Shown here: piece by piece, positions 25,075-36,566 of the stretch
How positions within the stretch are numbered: the stretch's first letter is position 1
How the letters are laid out: the number at the start of each line of letters is the position of its first letter
Assembly (NCBI GenBank): GCA_019914945.1
Contig: CM034113.1
Coordinates: 3,018,850 to 3,082,849 of the forward strand
Direction of reading: 5' to 3'
Origin: Typha latifolia
Lineage: Eukaryota > Streptophyta > Magnoliopsida > Poales > Typhaceae
Length of the DNA: 64,000 nt
The notes under the pieces: model-generated
What the model saw: the letters and a program-made list of their open reading frames with translations, nothing else
What the model was told of the DNA's origin: nothing
The model's database searches: none
Program-made: the position numbers and the translations under genes

Positions 25075-25893
25075 TAGATCTGGCCTCTAAACGTAAGAAA
25101 ATTATAAAAAATTACGTGGTAATAGTCTCATGAGTTAGGATTCTAATGGCTTTAATTTTATGTGAATCTATCATCAGGATAAAAAGTTGTAAATAAAACA
25201 GTAGAAGAAGGTTGAAATGGAGCAAAATGGTAAATATTAGATACGGCGATTGACAAATGTATGAAATTCTCTAAATACGAATTGTCGGAGGGTGGTGGAC
25301 AGCAAGGGATGATGATGGATGGCTGTAAAGTAGGGTGGTTCGTGGTGAAGGGAGTTGGCTAGGATTTGGAAGCTTTGGAGATTCTTCGGCTATAATCTAT
25401 TCATAGAAAGATAAATACGATCTAACGACTATATGAAAAGATAAAGATGAAATAAATAAAAATAAATAAACTCAATTCTCTTCATGATTATTATTAGCAT
25501 ATAATCACTCTTATTTATATGAGTGACAAATGTATGAAAACCTCCAAATACGGATTGTCGGAGGGTGGCGGATGACAAAAGATGATGGTGGACGGCTGTA
25601 AAATAGGGTGGCTCATGGTGGAGAAAGTTGGCTAGGATTTGGAAGCTTTGGAGGTTTTTCGGCTATGATTTACTTATAGAAAGATAAAAATGATCTAACA
25701 AATATAGAAATAAATATAAATAAATAAACTCAATTATCTTCACAATTATTATCAATATATGATCACTCTTATTTATATGGGTATAGTCTAAGCAGATCGG
25801 ACCTACATGCGGATTATTCGATTTATTTAAAATTCAAAAAAAAAATTAACTAACTGACTTGATTATCTTAACTCATGTGGTCGAATCATAACA
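25075..25893 (-). mobile_element. 3' LTR of the family-X element, with internal duplication
   Basis: Termini TGTTACGAAC and CATAACA on the plus strand match the LTR at 17536-18081 in inverse. About 270 bases are present twice in tandem: 25252-25524 and 25525 to about 25785, both opening GACAAATGTATGAAA and sharing 'TTGTCGGAGGGTGG'. The purine-rich stretch just right of it (reverse complement of 25894-25905) is where the polypurine tract should be. Confidence 0.65.
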
Positions 25894-25979
25894 ACCCATT
25901 ATGCTTCTGACATGTTGTCCACAAAATAACTAGTCTCTCACATTCTTGTACTCGTACAACGTGTCATGCTAATCAGTGG

Positions 25980-26437
25980 ACTTAGGTTTATCCTTTTCAA
26001 GTCTGCTTAGGAACATGATGTGGGCTGATGCTTGTATTTATGACTGGGGGTAAATCGATCATCGTAGCAAAAACATAAGCCATTCCTTCTGTGCTCCACC
26101 AAGTCATTAGGTACAAAGTGGCGCGAGATCATCTAGTGGTTAGGCTGAGTTGTCTACGTAGGTTAAGTCGGGGTAGATGTAGTCTTTAGTGAGCTATGGG
26201 CTTGGGCCTTCTCTTCTTCTTGCCGATCTGGTTCAACTAATCTAACTTGGACTCCAATAAAGTAACTAAGGGAGAAAACTTCATCTGAAGTAGTGTCTTA
26301 AAGCCTTGACCTCAGAGTGAATGTCAGACCTAAGCCCACTAATGAAGGTATTATTCAAGGCTGAATTAGACCAGTTAGTGACTCGATTGCAGATCTACTC
26401 AAACTTCTCCCGATAAGCTCTAACTATTGTTGATTGT
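25980..26437 (-). pseudogene. Family-X gag, C-terminal half with knuckle
   Basis: On the minus strand from 26437, AYREKFE and then NSALNNTFISGLRSDIHS and EVKALRHYFR form the C-terminal gag core. Further on, GLCFCYDDRFTPSHKYKH is a knuckle of the type seen in the other gags here, with the first Cys pair altered. The gag frame has several stops. It is directly continuous with the gag part at 32335-32600 once the chromovirus and one GTTAG copy are removed. No protease or RT follows before the LTR. Confidence 0.7.
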
Positions 26438-26442
26438 GTTAG

Positions 26443-27329
26443 TGTTAGGCTTTGATACCAATTGATAAGCTCTAATACCAAATTGTTAGGCTTTGATACC
26501 ACTTAATAAGTTTCGATACCAAAGATAGGCTATGCAATGATTCTTTCAAAATATGAATGTATTACAGAAATTAGTCTCTGCGACCATAGAAAAATATTCG
26601 TCTAATATTCTCTAGTAGTCTAAAAATTACTAAACTAATTGATTTATATCCATAACTTTATGATCTACAACTTTCGTATTCACACCCTTCACAGATTCGA
26701 ACTGTAGAAGCGACAAAAATACGGAATAACGCGTGTGATGATGGTGGTGACGGGAGGAGTGGATGTTTGGGTTATGGATGTGTATGGAGATGAAGGTGGA
26801 TTGTGAAAGTGGTTAAAGGATATAGATGAAGGGAACAAACTGATCGAGATCCCAAAGAAGAGGGGTGGCTCGATACTCGAGGGAGATCAGAAGTTAAGAG
26901 AAGCCTTGCCAACAGTAGAGGTGGAAGGATGGTGAAGAGGGAGGAGGGAGAAGTATAGAGAGAAGATATGAGGCAAAAAATCAATAATCCAATTGCATAA
27001 TGAATTTGGCTACCATCCACATATATATATAGGCTAGCCAACAAGTCCTAAAACAATATGAAATCCTAATTCTAGAGGATTCCCGTCAATCGCGTTTGAA
27101 TGCGTTCGATCGCGTTCGAACGCACCAAAACACATTCTCTGTAAGTGCGAACGCGATGCAGACATTCGAACGCATAATATGCGTTTTCTATATTTGCGAA
27201 CCTGATATAGGCATTCGCAAGAGCGTTTGAACGCGACCCCTCCTGCGTTCAAAAGCGACCTACAGGAATTTTAATTTAATGAAAATAAATACTTAATGCA
27301 ATAAGAAAAGATCCTATCTAAGTGTATCA
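26443..27329 (-). repeat. 3' LTR of the chromovirus
   Basis: Termini TGTTAGGC and GTGTATCA on the plus strand. Its 3' end (26443-26540) holds four copies of a primer-binding-site-like motif. The TATA box is at about 27021-27031 and the palindrome cluster at 27085-27262, including perfect GCGTTCGAACGC at 27112-27123. Confidence 0.9.
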
Positions 27330-27344
27330 GCCCACCACGCTTCC

Positions 27345-30300
27345 CCCACCTTACCCTCAAGGTGAAAAGTCAGGGAAACGCTCCAAGATATTAGTCTCCA
27401 ACTCCCATGTCGCCTCATCAAATGGCTTGCCAAGCCACTCAACTAGAATCTCCATCTCCAATCTGGTACCATGTCGTTGTCGACGTCTAGCAAGTACTCA
27501 AACTAGCTCTGCGATCTCTATCTCCTCCAATGGCTCCGGTAGAACCGATCCAACAATCTCATGATCTCCAATGCGCTCTCTCAATAATAAAATATGAAAA
27601 ATAGGATGCACTCTCGAATCCTCCAACAGCTCCAAATGATATGCAATCGGACCAATACCCTCCAACACCCAAAACAGACCAAAATAACGATGTGCTAACT
27701 TTTGGTTATGTATCAGACGTAAGGTCACCTGTCGATATGACTGCACCCTCACAAACACCCAACTACCGATGTTGAATTCCTGCTCCCTATGGCTATGATC
27801 ATAAACTTGCTTAATGCGATTTTGAGCAAGTTTAAGATGAGCACGCAATCTCCTCAATGTGGTGTTTCTATCCATCAAAGCTAAATCCACCTCCATACGA
27901 TCTATAGATGCTACTTGATCATAAGCGCGTCACGTCAGAGCCGTGCGTCCATACATTATCTCAAATGGAGTCATGCCAATGCTTCTATGGTAGGCGGTGT
28001 TATAAGACCACTCTCCCACAAAGCACCTCAAGTACTGCTCAATGCCTCGATTGACCACCTCGGTTTGGCCGTTCGTCTGCGGATGGTAGGCGAAACTGAA
28101 GTTCAATCGAGTCCCTTGCAATATGAAAAATTCAGTCCAAAAGTTACTCATAAATACATGATCACGATCCGAGATAATCGTGCGTGGCATGTCAATATAA
28201 CTAAGCAACATCTCTAACAAAAATTTCAGCCACCGACTTGGCTGAAAACGGATGTGACAATGCCGAAAAGTGCGCATACTTCCTTAATCTGTCAACCACC
28301 ACAAAGATAATAGAATAACTACATACCAGCGGAAGACCCTATATGAAATCCATAGAAATGTCTTCCCAAACACGACCTGGTATAGGTAAAGGATGTAGTA
28401 ATCAGGCCAGTTTCAATGTGGTTGTCTTAGCCCTTTGACAGACTTCGCAAGCACGGATAAAACTCCTCACATCTCGTCTCAATCCTGGGCACGTGCAACT
28501 CTAAGATATCCTCTTATAAATCCTCAAGAGACCCTCATGACCAGCCTCTAGAGTATGGTGGAAGTGCTCCAACAATTTCTACCGCAATCCATCATTTGCG
28601 GGCACTCGAATGCATTCGCATTCCAACAGCAACCCTTCTCGATTTTCTTACTCTGGATGGTGCTTCAAATCATCCATCACCTCCTACAACAATCTCAAAA
28701 TATCTGGGTCATATGTATATGCATACCTCAGCTTGTCAAAGAAGGGTAAGGTAGGAGATGAATAGATTGCAAGCTCGGCGATATCGGAGTGGCGCGATAG
28801 TGCATCCACTGCTCTATTTTCCGTTCCCTTATTGTATTGGATTTCATAATCATATCCCAACACTTTTGTGACTATCTCTGCTGTGCCGGAGTGTGTATGC
28901 GCTGTTCCATAAAGTATAGAAGGCTTTTTTGATCGGTTCGGATAATGAATCGTCTACCAATCAAGTAAGGCCTCCACTTTGTCACCGCATGCAGAATTGC
29001 CAACATCTCTTTCTCATAAGTCGATAATTGCTGAGATTTTTGTGACAAAGCCTTACTAATAAAGGCTATGTGACTCCTTCTTGCATGAGTGCAGCTCCTA
29101 TGCCAACATCTGACGCATCACATTTCACAATGAACTCTTTGGTGAAGTCCGGTAGAGCTAGAATGGGAGCCGTTGTCATTGCTGTTTTTAATTTTTCAAA
29201 GGCTGTAGTGGCTTCATCCGTCCATCTAAAAGAGTCATTCTCCAACGAAGAAGTGAGAGGAGCAGCGATCTTGCCATATCCGGCTTTGAAAGGTAGCTGG
29301 AGCATTGGTGAGACCAAAAGGCATCACCTGGAACTCGTAATGCCTATCCGGAGTCCGAAATACAGTTTTGTGCACATCCGCCGGGTGAACTCTAATTTGA
29401 TGATACCCGACCCTCAAGTCAAGCTTGTTGAATATAGTCACCCTTACAAGCTCCTCCATCAACTCCTCGATAACCGAAATGGCATACCAGCCCTTGATGG
29501 TAATAGCGTTTAGTGCCCGATAGTCGACATAATAATGCCATATCCCATCATTTTTTCGCACCAATAGCACGGGGGATGAGTATGAGCTATGACTTGGTTG
29601 AATAAGGTCTTGCTCCAATATCTCGGCAACCATATTTGAGATAACTTCTTTTTGCACATGTGGATACCAATATGGCCTCACGTTTGCCGGCGCAGCCCCA
29701 GGTATAATCTCTATGCGATGGTCCGCCACTCTCGTCGGTGGTAACTCTTGTGGCTCCTCAAACAGTCCAAAAAAGTTATCTAATAAATTAGACAATTCAA
29801 TGGTAGTACCTGAACTCGTTTGAAGCTCATCTCCTACTGGTCCTAACTGAAAAAGATAGGCCAAATCATACGCACAAGGCAGCCCCATCATAGGCTACAT
29901 CGTAGGAATCGACGAAGACCGAACACCATCAAGTTGCACATCTTTATTTCCTTATTTATATTTCATCCATATGCACCAGAAATCAAATGTGATGGGCCCC
30001 AAACTTTGTAACCACTGAGCACTAAGGACAATGTCCGCTCCTCGCAGTGTCAACGGATACAAGTCCACAATGATGTCGTGTCCTTGCACCCGTATACCGA
30101 CCTAGCGACACATGCTCTCCGCCTTAAGCTTCGTGCCGTCTCCAATAGCAACGTCAAATCTCGTGGTCGGCTCGGCATCCAAACCCAATCTTCTCACTAA
30201 CCTCTCATCTAGAAAGTTGTGTGTACTCCCTGAATCGATGAGTATGTGCACACAATGCTTTCTAATGAGTCCATCTACTCATAACGTCCTCAGCGCGGAA

Positions 30301-31468
30301 GTACCTGAATATGTATGTATCGATATTTTAGCTTGGATATCTTCCTCTATGCCCTCCTCAACGGTCTCCTCATGGACCTCCTTTGGACACTCTCCATCAT
30401 CAACAACCTCATCATCCTCCTCAAGACTATCGATAAGCATCACACTCCCGATTGGTTTAGAACATCGATGACCGGGGGTGAAACGCTCATCACATCGAAA
30501 ACAAAGTCCCTTCGCTCTTCGCTCCTCCACCTAGGCAGTTGTGAGAGTTCGAACGGGGAGTCTTGTGCCTCCTCTAACATCGGAAGAAGGTCTCAAAGCT
30601 TGGTACTCCAATACGGTTGTCCTCTGAACCATCTTGTTTAAAATAGCAGCAAAATCTTCATATGCCGCTGTCCCAAATCTGCGTGTAATCCTCCTACAAA
30701 AATCAACCATCTAGTAAATGCACCACCACGAAGAATCGATCTATACTAATGCAATGCCATTCCTTGGAGGTGAAAGCTTGCCATTTGGATTTTTACATCT
30801 TCCGCTCTACCTTGACAATCAAAATATTGTTCAACTTGAAACACCCAATCCGTTGGATCACCGCCTTGGAATTTTGGAAAGTCTAAACGTGCGGTTCTTC
30901 CCCGAATAGCATTGTTGGGTTCACAAAAGATCCTTGGTTCTGGTCTAAACCTTTGTGCAAGTTGATCACCTTCTCTAAATCCTCAAGCACGTCTATCACC
31001 ATCTCCATAGGGATCAACCTCATCCTCAAAATGCCAATCCTCCTCATCGACGAAGCGCACCGGTGCCGCACGCCTCTTGGGTTCCACCACCGCCGGCCTT
31101 GGGTTTTGCAACGGAGGTGGGGAATGATGTGTGGGCATATGTAAGAGAGGATCATTGACACTCGCATGATGCACCTGGACCTGTGGGGTTTCAGTTCGAT
31201 GGGGTCCCACCGCTGGTCCTTGGAACTCCGATCGCTTTCGAGGAGATAACAAATCAAATCAGTTCTTGGCATATTCCTTGAAATCATTGTGATCTTTTTG
31301 AATTGAGCCAACTCTATGCATCAATGTATGGAACATGCCGCTAATTTCATCCATATTTGCACTCATGGACGTTGGTTGACTTGGTCCTGTCGTGGTCGCT
31401 TCAAAGGAATCAATCTCACGGTTATGGTCATCGTGGATTGAGTCCTCCCTTGTCGGTGTACTCTCCAT
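27345..31468 (-). pseudogene. Chromovirus gag-pol remnant
   Basis: Reading from 31468: N-terminal gag (MESTPTREDS); gag core at about 30890-30760 (FPKFQGGDPTDWVFQVEQYF); knuckle GLCFRCDERFTPGHRC (about 30505-30455); protease with active-site DSGSTHNF (near 30235-30210); RT with SPVLLVRKNDG and [14 protein letters not shown] (29580-29310). Then RNase H (EFIVKCDASDVGIGAAL, near 29110), integrase (a core with RTIISDRDHVF near 28170, then SIGMTPFEIMYGRTA), and a chromodomain at the end (ILVEWLGKPFDEATWELE, about 27455-27400). Several frameshifts and stops occur. Directly after NAPATFQ the frame jumps to GYGKIAAPLTSSLE, so the segment with the Y/F-x-D-D motif and the RT thumb is missing. The element could not replicate on its own. 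Confidence 0.88.
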
Positions 31469-31518
31469 AGGTCTCTGATGTCATCTTGTTTCAACCATTA
31501 ATGGAGGTCTGAGGTTTG

Positions 31519-31533
31519 CCTGCTTTGATACCA
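31519..31533 (-). other. Chromovirus primer-binding site
   Basis: TGGTATCAAAGCAGG on the minus strand, three bases inside the 5' LTR, pairs with the initiator-Met tRNA 3' end with one mismatch to the usual TGGTATCAGAGC. Confidence 0.8.
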
Positions 31534-31536
31534 AAC

Positions 31537-32329
31537 TGTTAGGCTTTGATACTAATTAGAAAAATATTCGTCAAATATTCTTCGGTAGTCAGAAAATTAT
31601 GAATGTTAGATCCGTGAATTCCTTATCTACAACTTTTGCATTTACGCCCTTCGCAGATTCGAACGGTAGCAGGGACAAAAATATGGAATAACATAGGTGA
31701 TGGTGGTGGTGACGAGTAGAGTGGATGTTAGAGTAATGGATGGGTATGGAGATAAAGGTGGATTGTGGAAGTGGTTAAAAGATGTAGACGAAGGAAACGA
31801 AGTGGTCGAGATCCCAAAGAAGAGGGGTGACTCGACAGTCGAGGGAGATTAGAAGTTAGGAGAAGCCTTGCCAACAGTAGAGGTGGAAGGATGATGAAGA
31901 AGGAGGAGGGATAAGTCTAGAGAGAAGATAGGAGGCAAGAAATCAATATTTCAATTGCATAATGAATTTGACTGCCATTCACACACATATATATATAGGC
32001 TAGCCAACAAGTCCTAAAATAATATGAAACCTTAATTCTAGAGGATTCCCGTCGATCGCGTTCAAACGTGCCCGATCGCGTTCAAACGCACCAAAACACG
32101 CTCTCTATAAATGCGAACGCGATGCAGGCGTTTGAACGCGGGCGTTTGAACTCGCCCGACCGCGTTCGAATGCATAATATGCATTTTCTATATTTGCGAA
32201 CTTAATGTAGGCATTTGTAAGGGATTTTGAACGCGACCCTTCCTGCGTTCGAACGCGACCTACATGAATTTTATTTTAATGAAAATAAACACCTAATGCA
32301 ATAAGAAAAGATCCTATCTAAGTGTATCA
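31537..32329 (-). repeat. 5' LTR of the chromovirus
   Basis: Begins TGATACACTT on the minus strand at 32329 and ends CCTAACA at 31537. It matches the 3' LTR except for the missing ~94 bp that carry the extra primer-site-like copies. Confidence 0.9.
31987..32270 (-). promoter_or_regulatory. Chromovirus LTR promoter: palindrome cluster and TATA box
   Basis: On the minus strand, GTTCGAACGC-type motifs (perfect GCGTTCGAACGC at 32245-32256 and many one-base variants down to about 32055) are followed by an 11-bp TATATA box at 31987-31997. CpG-rich within an AT-rich LTR. The motif-then-TATA order is conserved in all four family LTRs of the window. Confidence 0.6.
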
Positions 32330-32334
32330 GTTAG

Positions 32335-32600
32335 CTTAGTCAACATGGCTGAAAGTCCTTGTACTAGGTCAGATCAAACCGAGCACAAATTGCATCCACG
32401 AAGTCCTACTTAGACTCGAATGGTCGAGTTTGCTTAATAGACTAGTACCACCTAATCGACATGCCCTCCAAGTAGAATGAAGCTAGTTGGACCTTTTGGT
32501 GGTTGAGCGTGCCATGGAATGTAAAAAACTACTCCACTAGATAGGTCCAATCCAACGGATCTCCTATAGAGAATTTTGAGAAATCAAGATTAACAGTCCG
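32335..32600 (-). pseudogene. Family-X gag, N-terminal half
   Basis: From about 32600 on the minus strand: VNLDFSKFSIGDPLDWTYL, then LASFYLEGMSIRW, then DAICARFD, the capsid core of a Ty3-type gag. In-frame stops are present. It breaks at the GTTAG target site of the chromovirus and resumes at 26437. Confidence 0.7.
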
Positions 32601-33779
32601 AGCTTGTATTTCAAAATGTGGCTCGTCATCATGAGCCAAGTGACCTCGTGGTTGAGGCTGGTCACATGGGTCATAGGCCCATGGGTCCCTCGCATGTCGT
32701 GCTCAGGCTGCATGAGGGCTCAGCTCAATCTAATGGCACGGGTCCATCGAGTTATTCCACCAGTTATCCTCAGGCTTATACTTGTGCTCGAGGTCATGCA
32801 GATAGATTACAAATTGGTTTGCACGAGGTGGTCGAACTTGTTTGTGAAAATCTAGCCAGTTTAAAAATCATATACTTCATCATCTCCATGTAAGTGCCCT
32901 AGCCCTATCCTTAGGGCTAAAATTTGATTTTGACCTAGAGGCAATGCCTTAGGCGCTGTAGCCTCAGTAGTGACTTGGCAAAGTAGGTGGCCAATGGTAG
33001 TTGCCATCCGATAGGTCCACACGGCGGAGGATTGATATAGAGCAATAGTGGAAGGTTGAACTCATGTTCGAGCTCAAACTGGTGCAGCAGCTGCCATGGC
33101 ATGTTGTCAGCGGGTCCATTAGCCCCTGGCAGCTGCGGAAGGAACCCCTAGTCCCACTACTAGTGAGCTATGGAGGCGGTAAGCATCGTCGAGGCCATCC
33201 CAACGAAGGGATAGCCCCCATGGTGGTAGCCAATCAATTTCAGCCACCCAAAGGTCGCTGGTGGCTGCGACAACCACCATTGGTTGGCCATCGATGGTCG
33301 AAAAAGAGCCGAAACCACAGCTACCAGTTGTAGGTTTGTTGTAGTGTAAACCACCGTCGTTAGCGATCTTCTTGCTAGTGATGGCACAAATGGTGACCTT
33401 TTCTCGAATGCAGTTGGTCTGGGGAAGAGAGTGGATGTAGCAGTTGAGGCTGGTGGGGGTTGGATTATTGTTAGTTGGAAGCTAAGGTTTTTGGCGCTAG
33501 CTCCCATCGCGGGTGAGGAAGATGACCCCGCGGCCATTGTTGGTGGCTGCTGATGCTGTACTGACTACCATGGGGGGGAGGGCTCCACCATGGTCGAAGG
33601 AGAGGTCAAGGTCGTAGTTTGGGCCAGCCCGCCCCCTCCCTCACAACTTGGATTTTCTTACCGTAGGAGGGCTTGCTGCACCGTGGCTAGCAATGCTGGC
33701 GGTGCGAGTTGGCCATGTTGGTCTAGGAGAACTACTGTCATGGCCTAGGTTGAGTTCTTTATGACGGTTTGGATGTCTT
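32601..33779 (-). mobile_element. Internal (leader) region of the family-X element
   Basis: Lies between the 5' LTR piece and gag. The piece around 32910-32950 ('CTAAAATTTGATTTTGACC') matches the inverse of about 19185-19210 in the shorter family member. Richer in GC than the flanks and with no domain I recognise. The long frames on both strands have no family resemblance. Confidence 0.5.
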
Positions 33780-33885
33780 TCAATGAACTAGGGTTTGGAA
33801 GTTTTGAAAGTTCTACGATTATGATCTACTCCTAGAAAGATAAAGACGATCTAACGACTATATGAAAAGATAAAGATGAAATAAA

Positions 33886-36386
33886 TAAAACCTTGTCCCT
33901 TAAAGAAATTGAGGGCAATTGGCCGGTCAACGACCTCATGTCGACGCCGTGACGAACTGGGGAGCTTCCCCTTGTCTTCCTCCCCCGCTAGGTACCTTTT
34001 GTGGGTACTCTAGGTTGTCGGTTGAGGCTACATCGCATAGCCTCCCATTGTCGGCATCTTGGTGCTTTTCGGCCGCTATGGTCGACCTCCCTCTTGGGTT
34101 GGTCACATTCCTATCCTTCCGTAGGAGCTTGAGTAGTCGACTTTCGAGGCTCTCGTGTCTCTTGTTGCCGTCGGCCACCATGGCCGGCTAACGATTTGCT
34201 CGTCAACTTTTCCATTCTTCTGGCTTCATTCTTCCTCCGAGTTCCCTTGACATTTTGCGGTTGTGCTCCCCTCCTCACCGTCAGCAGCCTTTCCCTTTGT
34301 TTGGATTGGCTTGAAGGAGGAAGGGAGGGGAGTGTGGAGGAGTTGGGTTGGGTGAGGCCTAGCCCAGCTTGGGTGGGTTGGGTGCAACCTAACCCAGGTG
34401 GTGGGTTGGGCTGCAGGCAGCCAGCCTAATTTTTTTTGGGTGGGTTGGGCTGCAACCTAGCATAAAAGTCTTTTAGGTCTAGTTGCCTTGGGGCTTTTGG
34501 CCCAATTTTGGTGGATTTGTACTTAGCCTTGAGCTGGTCCAAGCAAATTAGTAGCACTTTGATTATTTTAATTTATGTTAGTCATCTTATTCATTATTCT
34601 TGTCAATTGAGCCTTAAATATTGATCACCTTTAGAAGGTAGTATAATTAGTCACAATAATTAATATTTTAATAAATGAGGCTATGATATGAGAGTATTTC
34701 TATGAATTTGCTTTTAATGGGAATTTATTTCTAGTTGGAGTTTGGTAATTATATTAGAGGTGCTTTTATATTCAATAAAGTAAGTTAATTGAATGTGGTC
34801 TATTCTTTTTACCTTGAATTGACAAAAATGAGTAATTCAGTGAGTGTAATGATAATCGCATTTGTGAACCTTAATAGTGTGTCAAATTATCGTAATTAAT
34901 ATACTAATTCTATTTGATTAATAAATGTAAGGAGATCCTAGGTGGACCTACCCATATAAGTATCGGTTGTCAGTAGGATTATTAATTAATTAGTGAAAGG
35001 TGTGCCTATGTTGTTACACTTATTATAGTGGTAGATTTAATACTGTGCGAGGATGATTCCATGGTGCAGTTGGAGTGAGTTTACTTGGAAGCGATGTCAG
35101 ACAAGTGAATCCTTCGTAGTCTAGAAATAGTGTAACATTGATGTGATGTTTGACTTTATGAATTCATGACATGCAAATCACATGAGTGCAAATATTTATT
35201 TATTGTTCAATATAATTATATTTACTTTACTACTTCATAGTTATTCATGGATTATTGGTGCATATATGAGTGTGATAACTTTGATATACATGTCATATGA
35301 TTGAGGATGTTGATTATTGCACTACTAGCACATATTACCATGTAGTTAAGTTCTAACTAGGTAGTGCCCTTCACTAATTCAACCTGAGGTTAAGGTTAGA
35401 GTTCATTGTATGATACCTATGAGATAAATGATCTACGCCTGAGGTCGTTAGCCTGAATGACATTCAAGCAATCATACTGCTTTATTAGAGACTAGACACT
35501 AGTGATATGAAACTATGATTGGGAGGTACAGGTCTTAGACCTAGCGGTACCCGATGACGCAAGGTCATGGCGTCCACTAATGAGCTGAGGGCTCCTGACT
35601 ATTTTGCTATAGACAATGACAATTTTAGAGAGGGAGATATGGGCTTACGATTGGGGTCCTCAGTCTGTTGGCCATAGATAACCATTCATGTGCAGCGTCG
35701 CTAGGCATGTACGAGCGATATTATTACTAAATGTTTATCCCTCCTCAATATATGAGATGACTTGTGAGCATGTGCTTATGACGCGATGGATAACTCGATG
35801 AGCATATGATGATAATTTATGGCTATGACTTTGTGGAAGCATGAGATAAAGGATTTGATAGTTTAAACAATGCACATCATGTGTTTTCTTATTATTACCT
35901 GTGAGTTGTAGATATGTACATGATAGACGTGTTGCATGGATATACTATTATGATCATATTGGCATATACGTATATTATGTGACATCTTTTTTTAGACTAC
36001 TTTTAGACTGTAGAGATGTATATTTACTAGGCTTTGTGCTCACCGCTTTTAGTGAAAATATTTTTAGATTAATAAATAACCCCAAGTCCGTGGAGGAGCC
36101 GGTCAAAAGTTGCTTATAATCTCTTCTGTCTATTTTATTATTGTAAATAAGTTAGATGAATTGTAGCTTCTGCGCGGGCATTTACTCTATTGAGGTGTAT
36201 GGATATATATTTTAAGGCTTGTTGTGGCTTGTGATAATTTGGGTTCCTCTTGTTGTATTATTTGTGGAAATATGAGGTCTTTATTTTATTATTGTGTAGA
36301 AACTTTAACCAATAGGTCACATGAAAACCATATACGTTCTACCCATGTGCGAGGCACCTATATTTAGTGGCGAGTGTTTCATAAAA
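33886..36386 (+). mobile_element. Insertion in the family-X LTR, probably a long solo LTR
   Basis: A 2.49-kb stretch (33891-36381) flanked by a perfect TAAAA duplication (33886-33890, 36382-36386). It ends ...GTGTTTCA and opens CCTTGTCCC, so the left terminal TG is not clean. The body has features of long plant Ty3 LTRs: no coding sequence, a GC-rich first 500 bases with 'GGTTGGGCTGCA' repeats, then AT-rich DNA and a final 'TGCGAGGCACC' block like that in the Tekay-type LTRs. Element class is probable, not proven. Confidence 0.55.
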
Positions 36387-36566
36387 TAACTAAACTTAAT
36401 TCTCATTCCATGATTATTATTAACACATGACACTCATATTTATAGGAGTAGATTTCTGACGGATGAGATCCATAGGCGAATTATCCAATCAAAATAATAA
36501 GATAAAACTAATTAACTAACTCGATTTGACTCGACTTAACCCATATGGTTGGATCGTAACAGTTTA

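Larger units (their letters stand above)
26438..32334 (-). mobile_element. Ty3 chromovirus, both LTRs and TSD, pol damaged
   Basis: A 5.9-kb element (26443-32329) on the minus strand with a perfect GTTAG duplication (26438-26442, 32330-32334). LTRs are 26443-27329 (887 bp) and 31537-32329 (793 bp); the difference is mostly one ~94-bp gap near the 3' end of the 5' LTR. A primer-binding site (31519-31533) and a purine-rich tract (27330-27350) are in place. Order: gag with knuckle, protease, RT, RNase H, integrase and C-terminal chromodomain. The chromodomain marks the chromovirus branch, whose elements tend to target chromatin by histone marks. RT lacks its catalytic motif. Three related LTR copies elsewhere in the window show the family was active. 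Confidence 0.9.
25070..36566 (-). mobile_element. Family-X gag-only LTR element split by two later insertions
   Basis: Outer 5-mers GTTTG (25070-25074) and GTTTA (36562-36566) frame an element that starts TGTTACGATCC at 36561 and ends at 25075 on the minus strand. Order in reading direction: 5' LTR (36561-36387, then 33885-33780), internal DNA (33779-32601), gag (32600-32335, then 26437-25980), and the 3' LTR (25893-25075). A chromovirus (26438-32334) splits gag and a 2.5-kb LTR-like insertion (33886-36386) splits the 5' LTR. Take these out and a gag-only element with no pol remains. Both insertions have exact TSDs, so their later order is certain. The family's transposition would depend on pol supplied by another element. 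Confidence 0.75.

Noticed and set aside
26105..26165. tRNA-like phrase 'ATCATCTAGTGGTTAGG'
   Set aside because: It resembles a tRNA D-arm, but there is no matching acceptor stem or T-arm, and the stretch is reverse-strand gag linker.
30112..30641. Plus-strand frames of 108-119 codons
   Set aside because: Antisense to the chromovirus knuckle and protease region.
33064..33537. GC-rich frames on both strands in family-X internal DNA
   Set aside because: Overlapping frames on opposite strands, no conserved domain; the region is transposon leader sequence.
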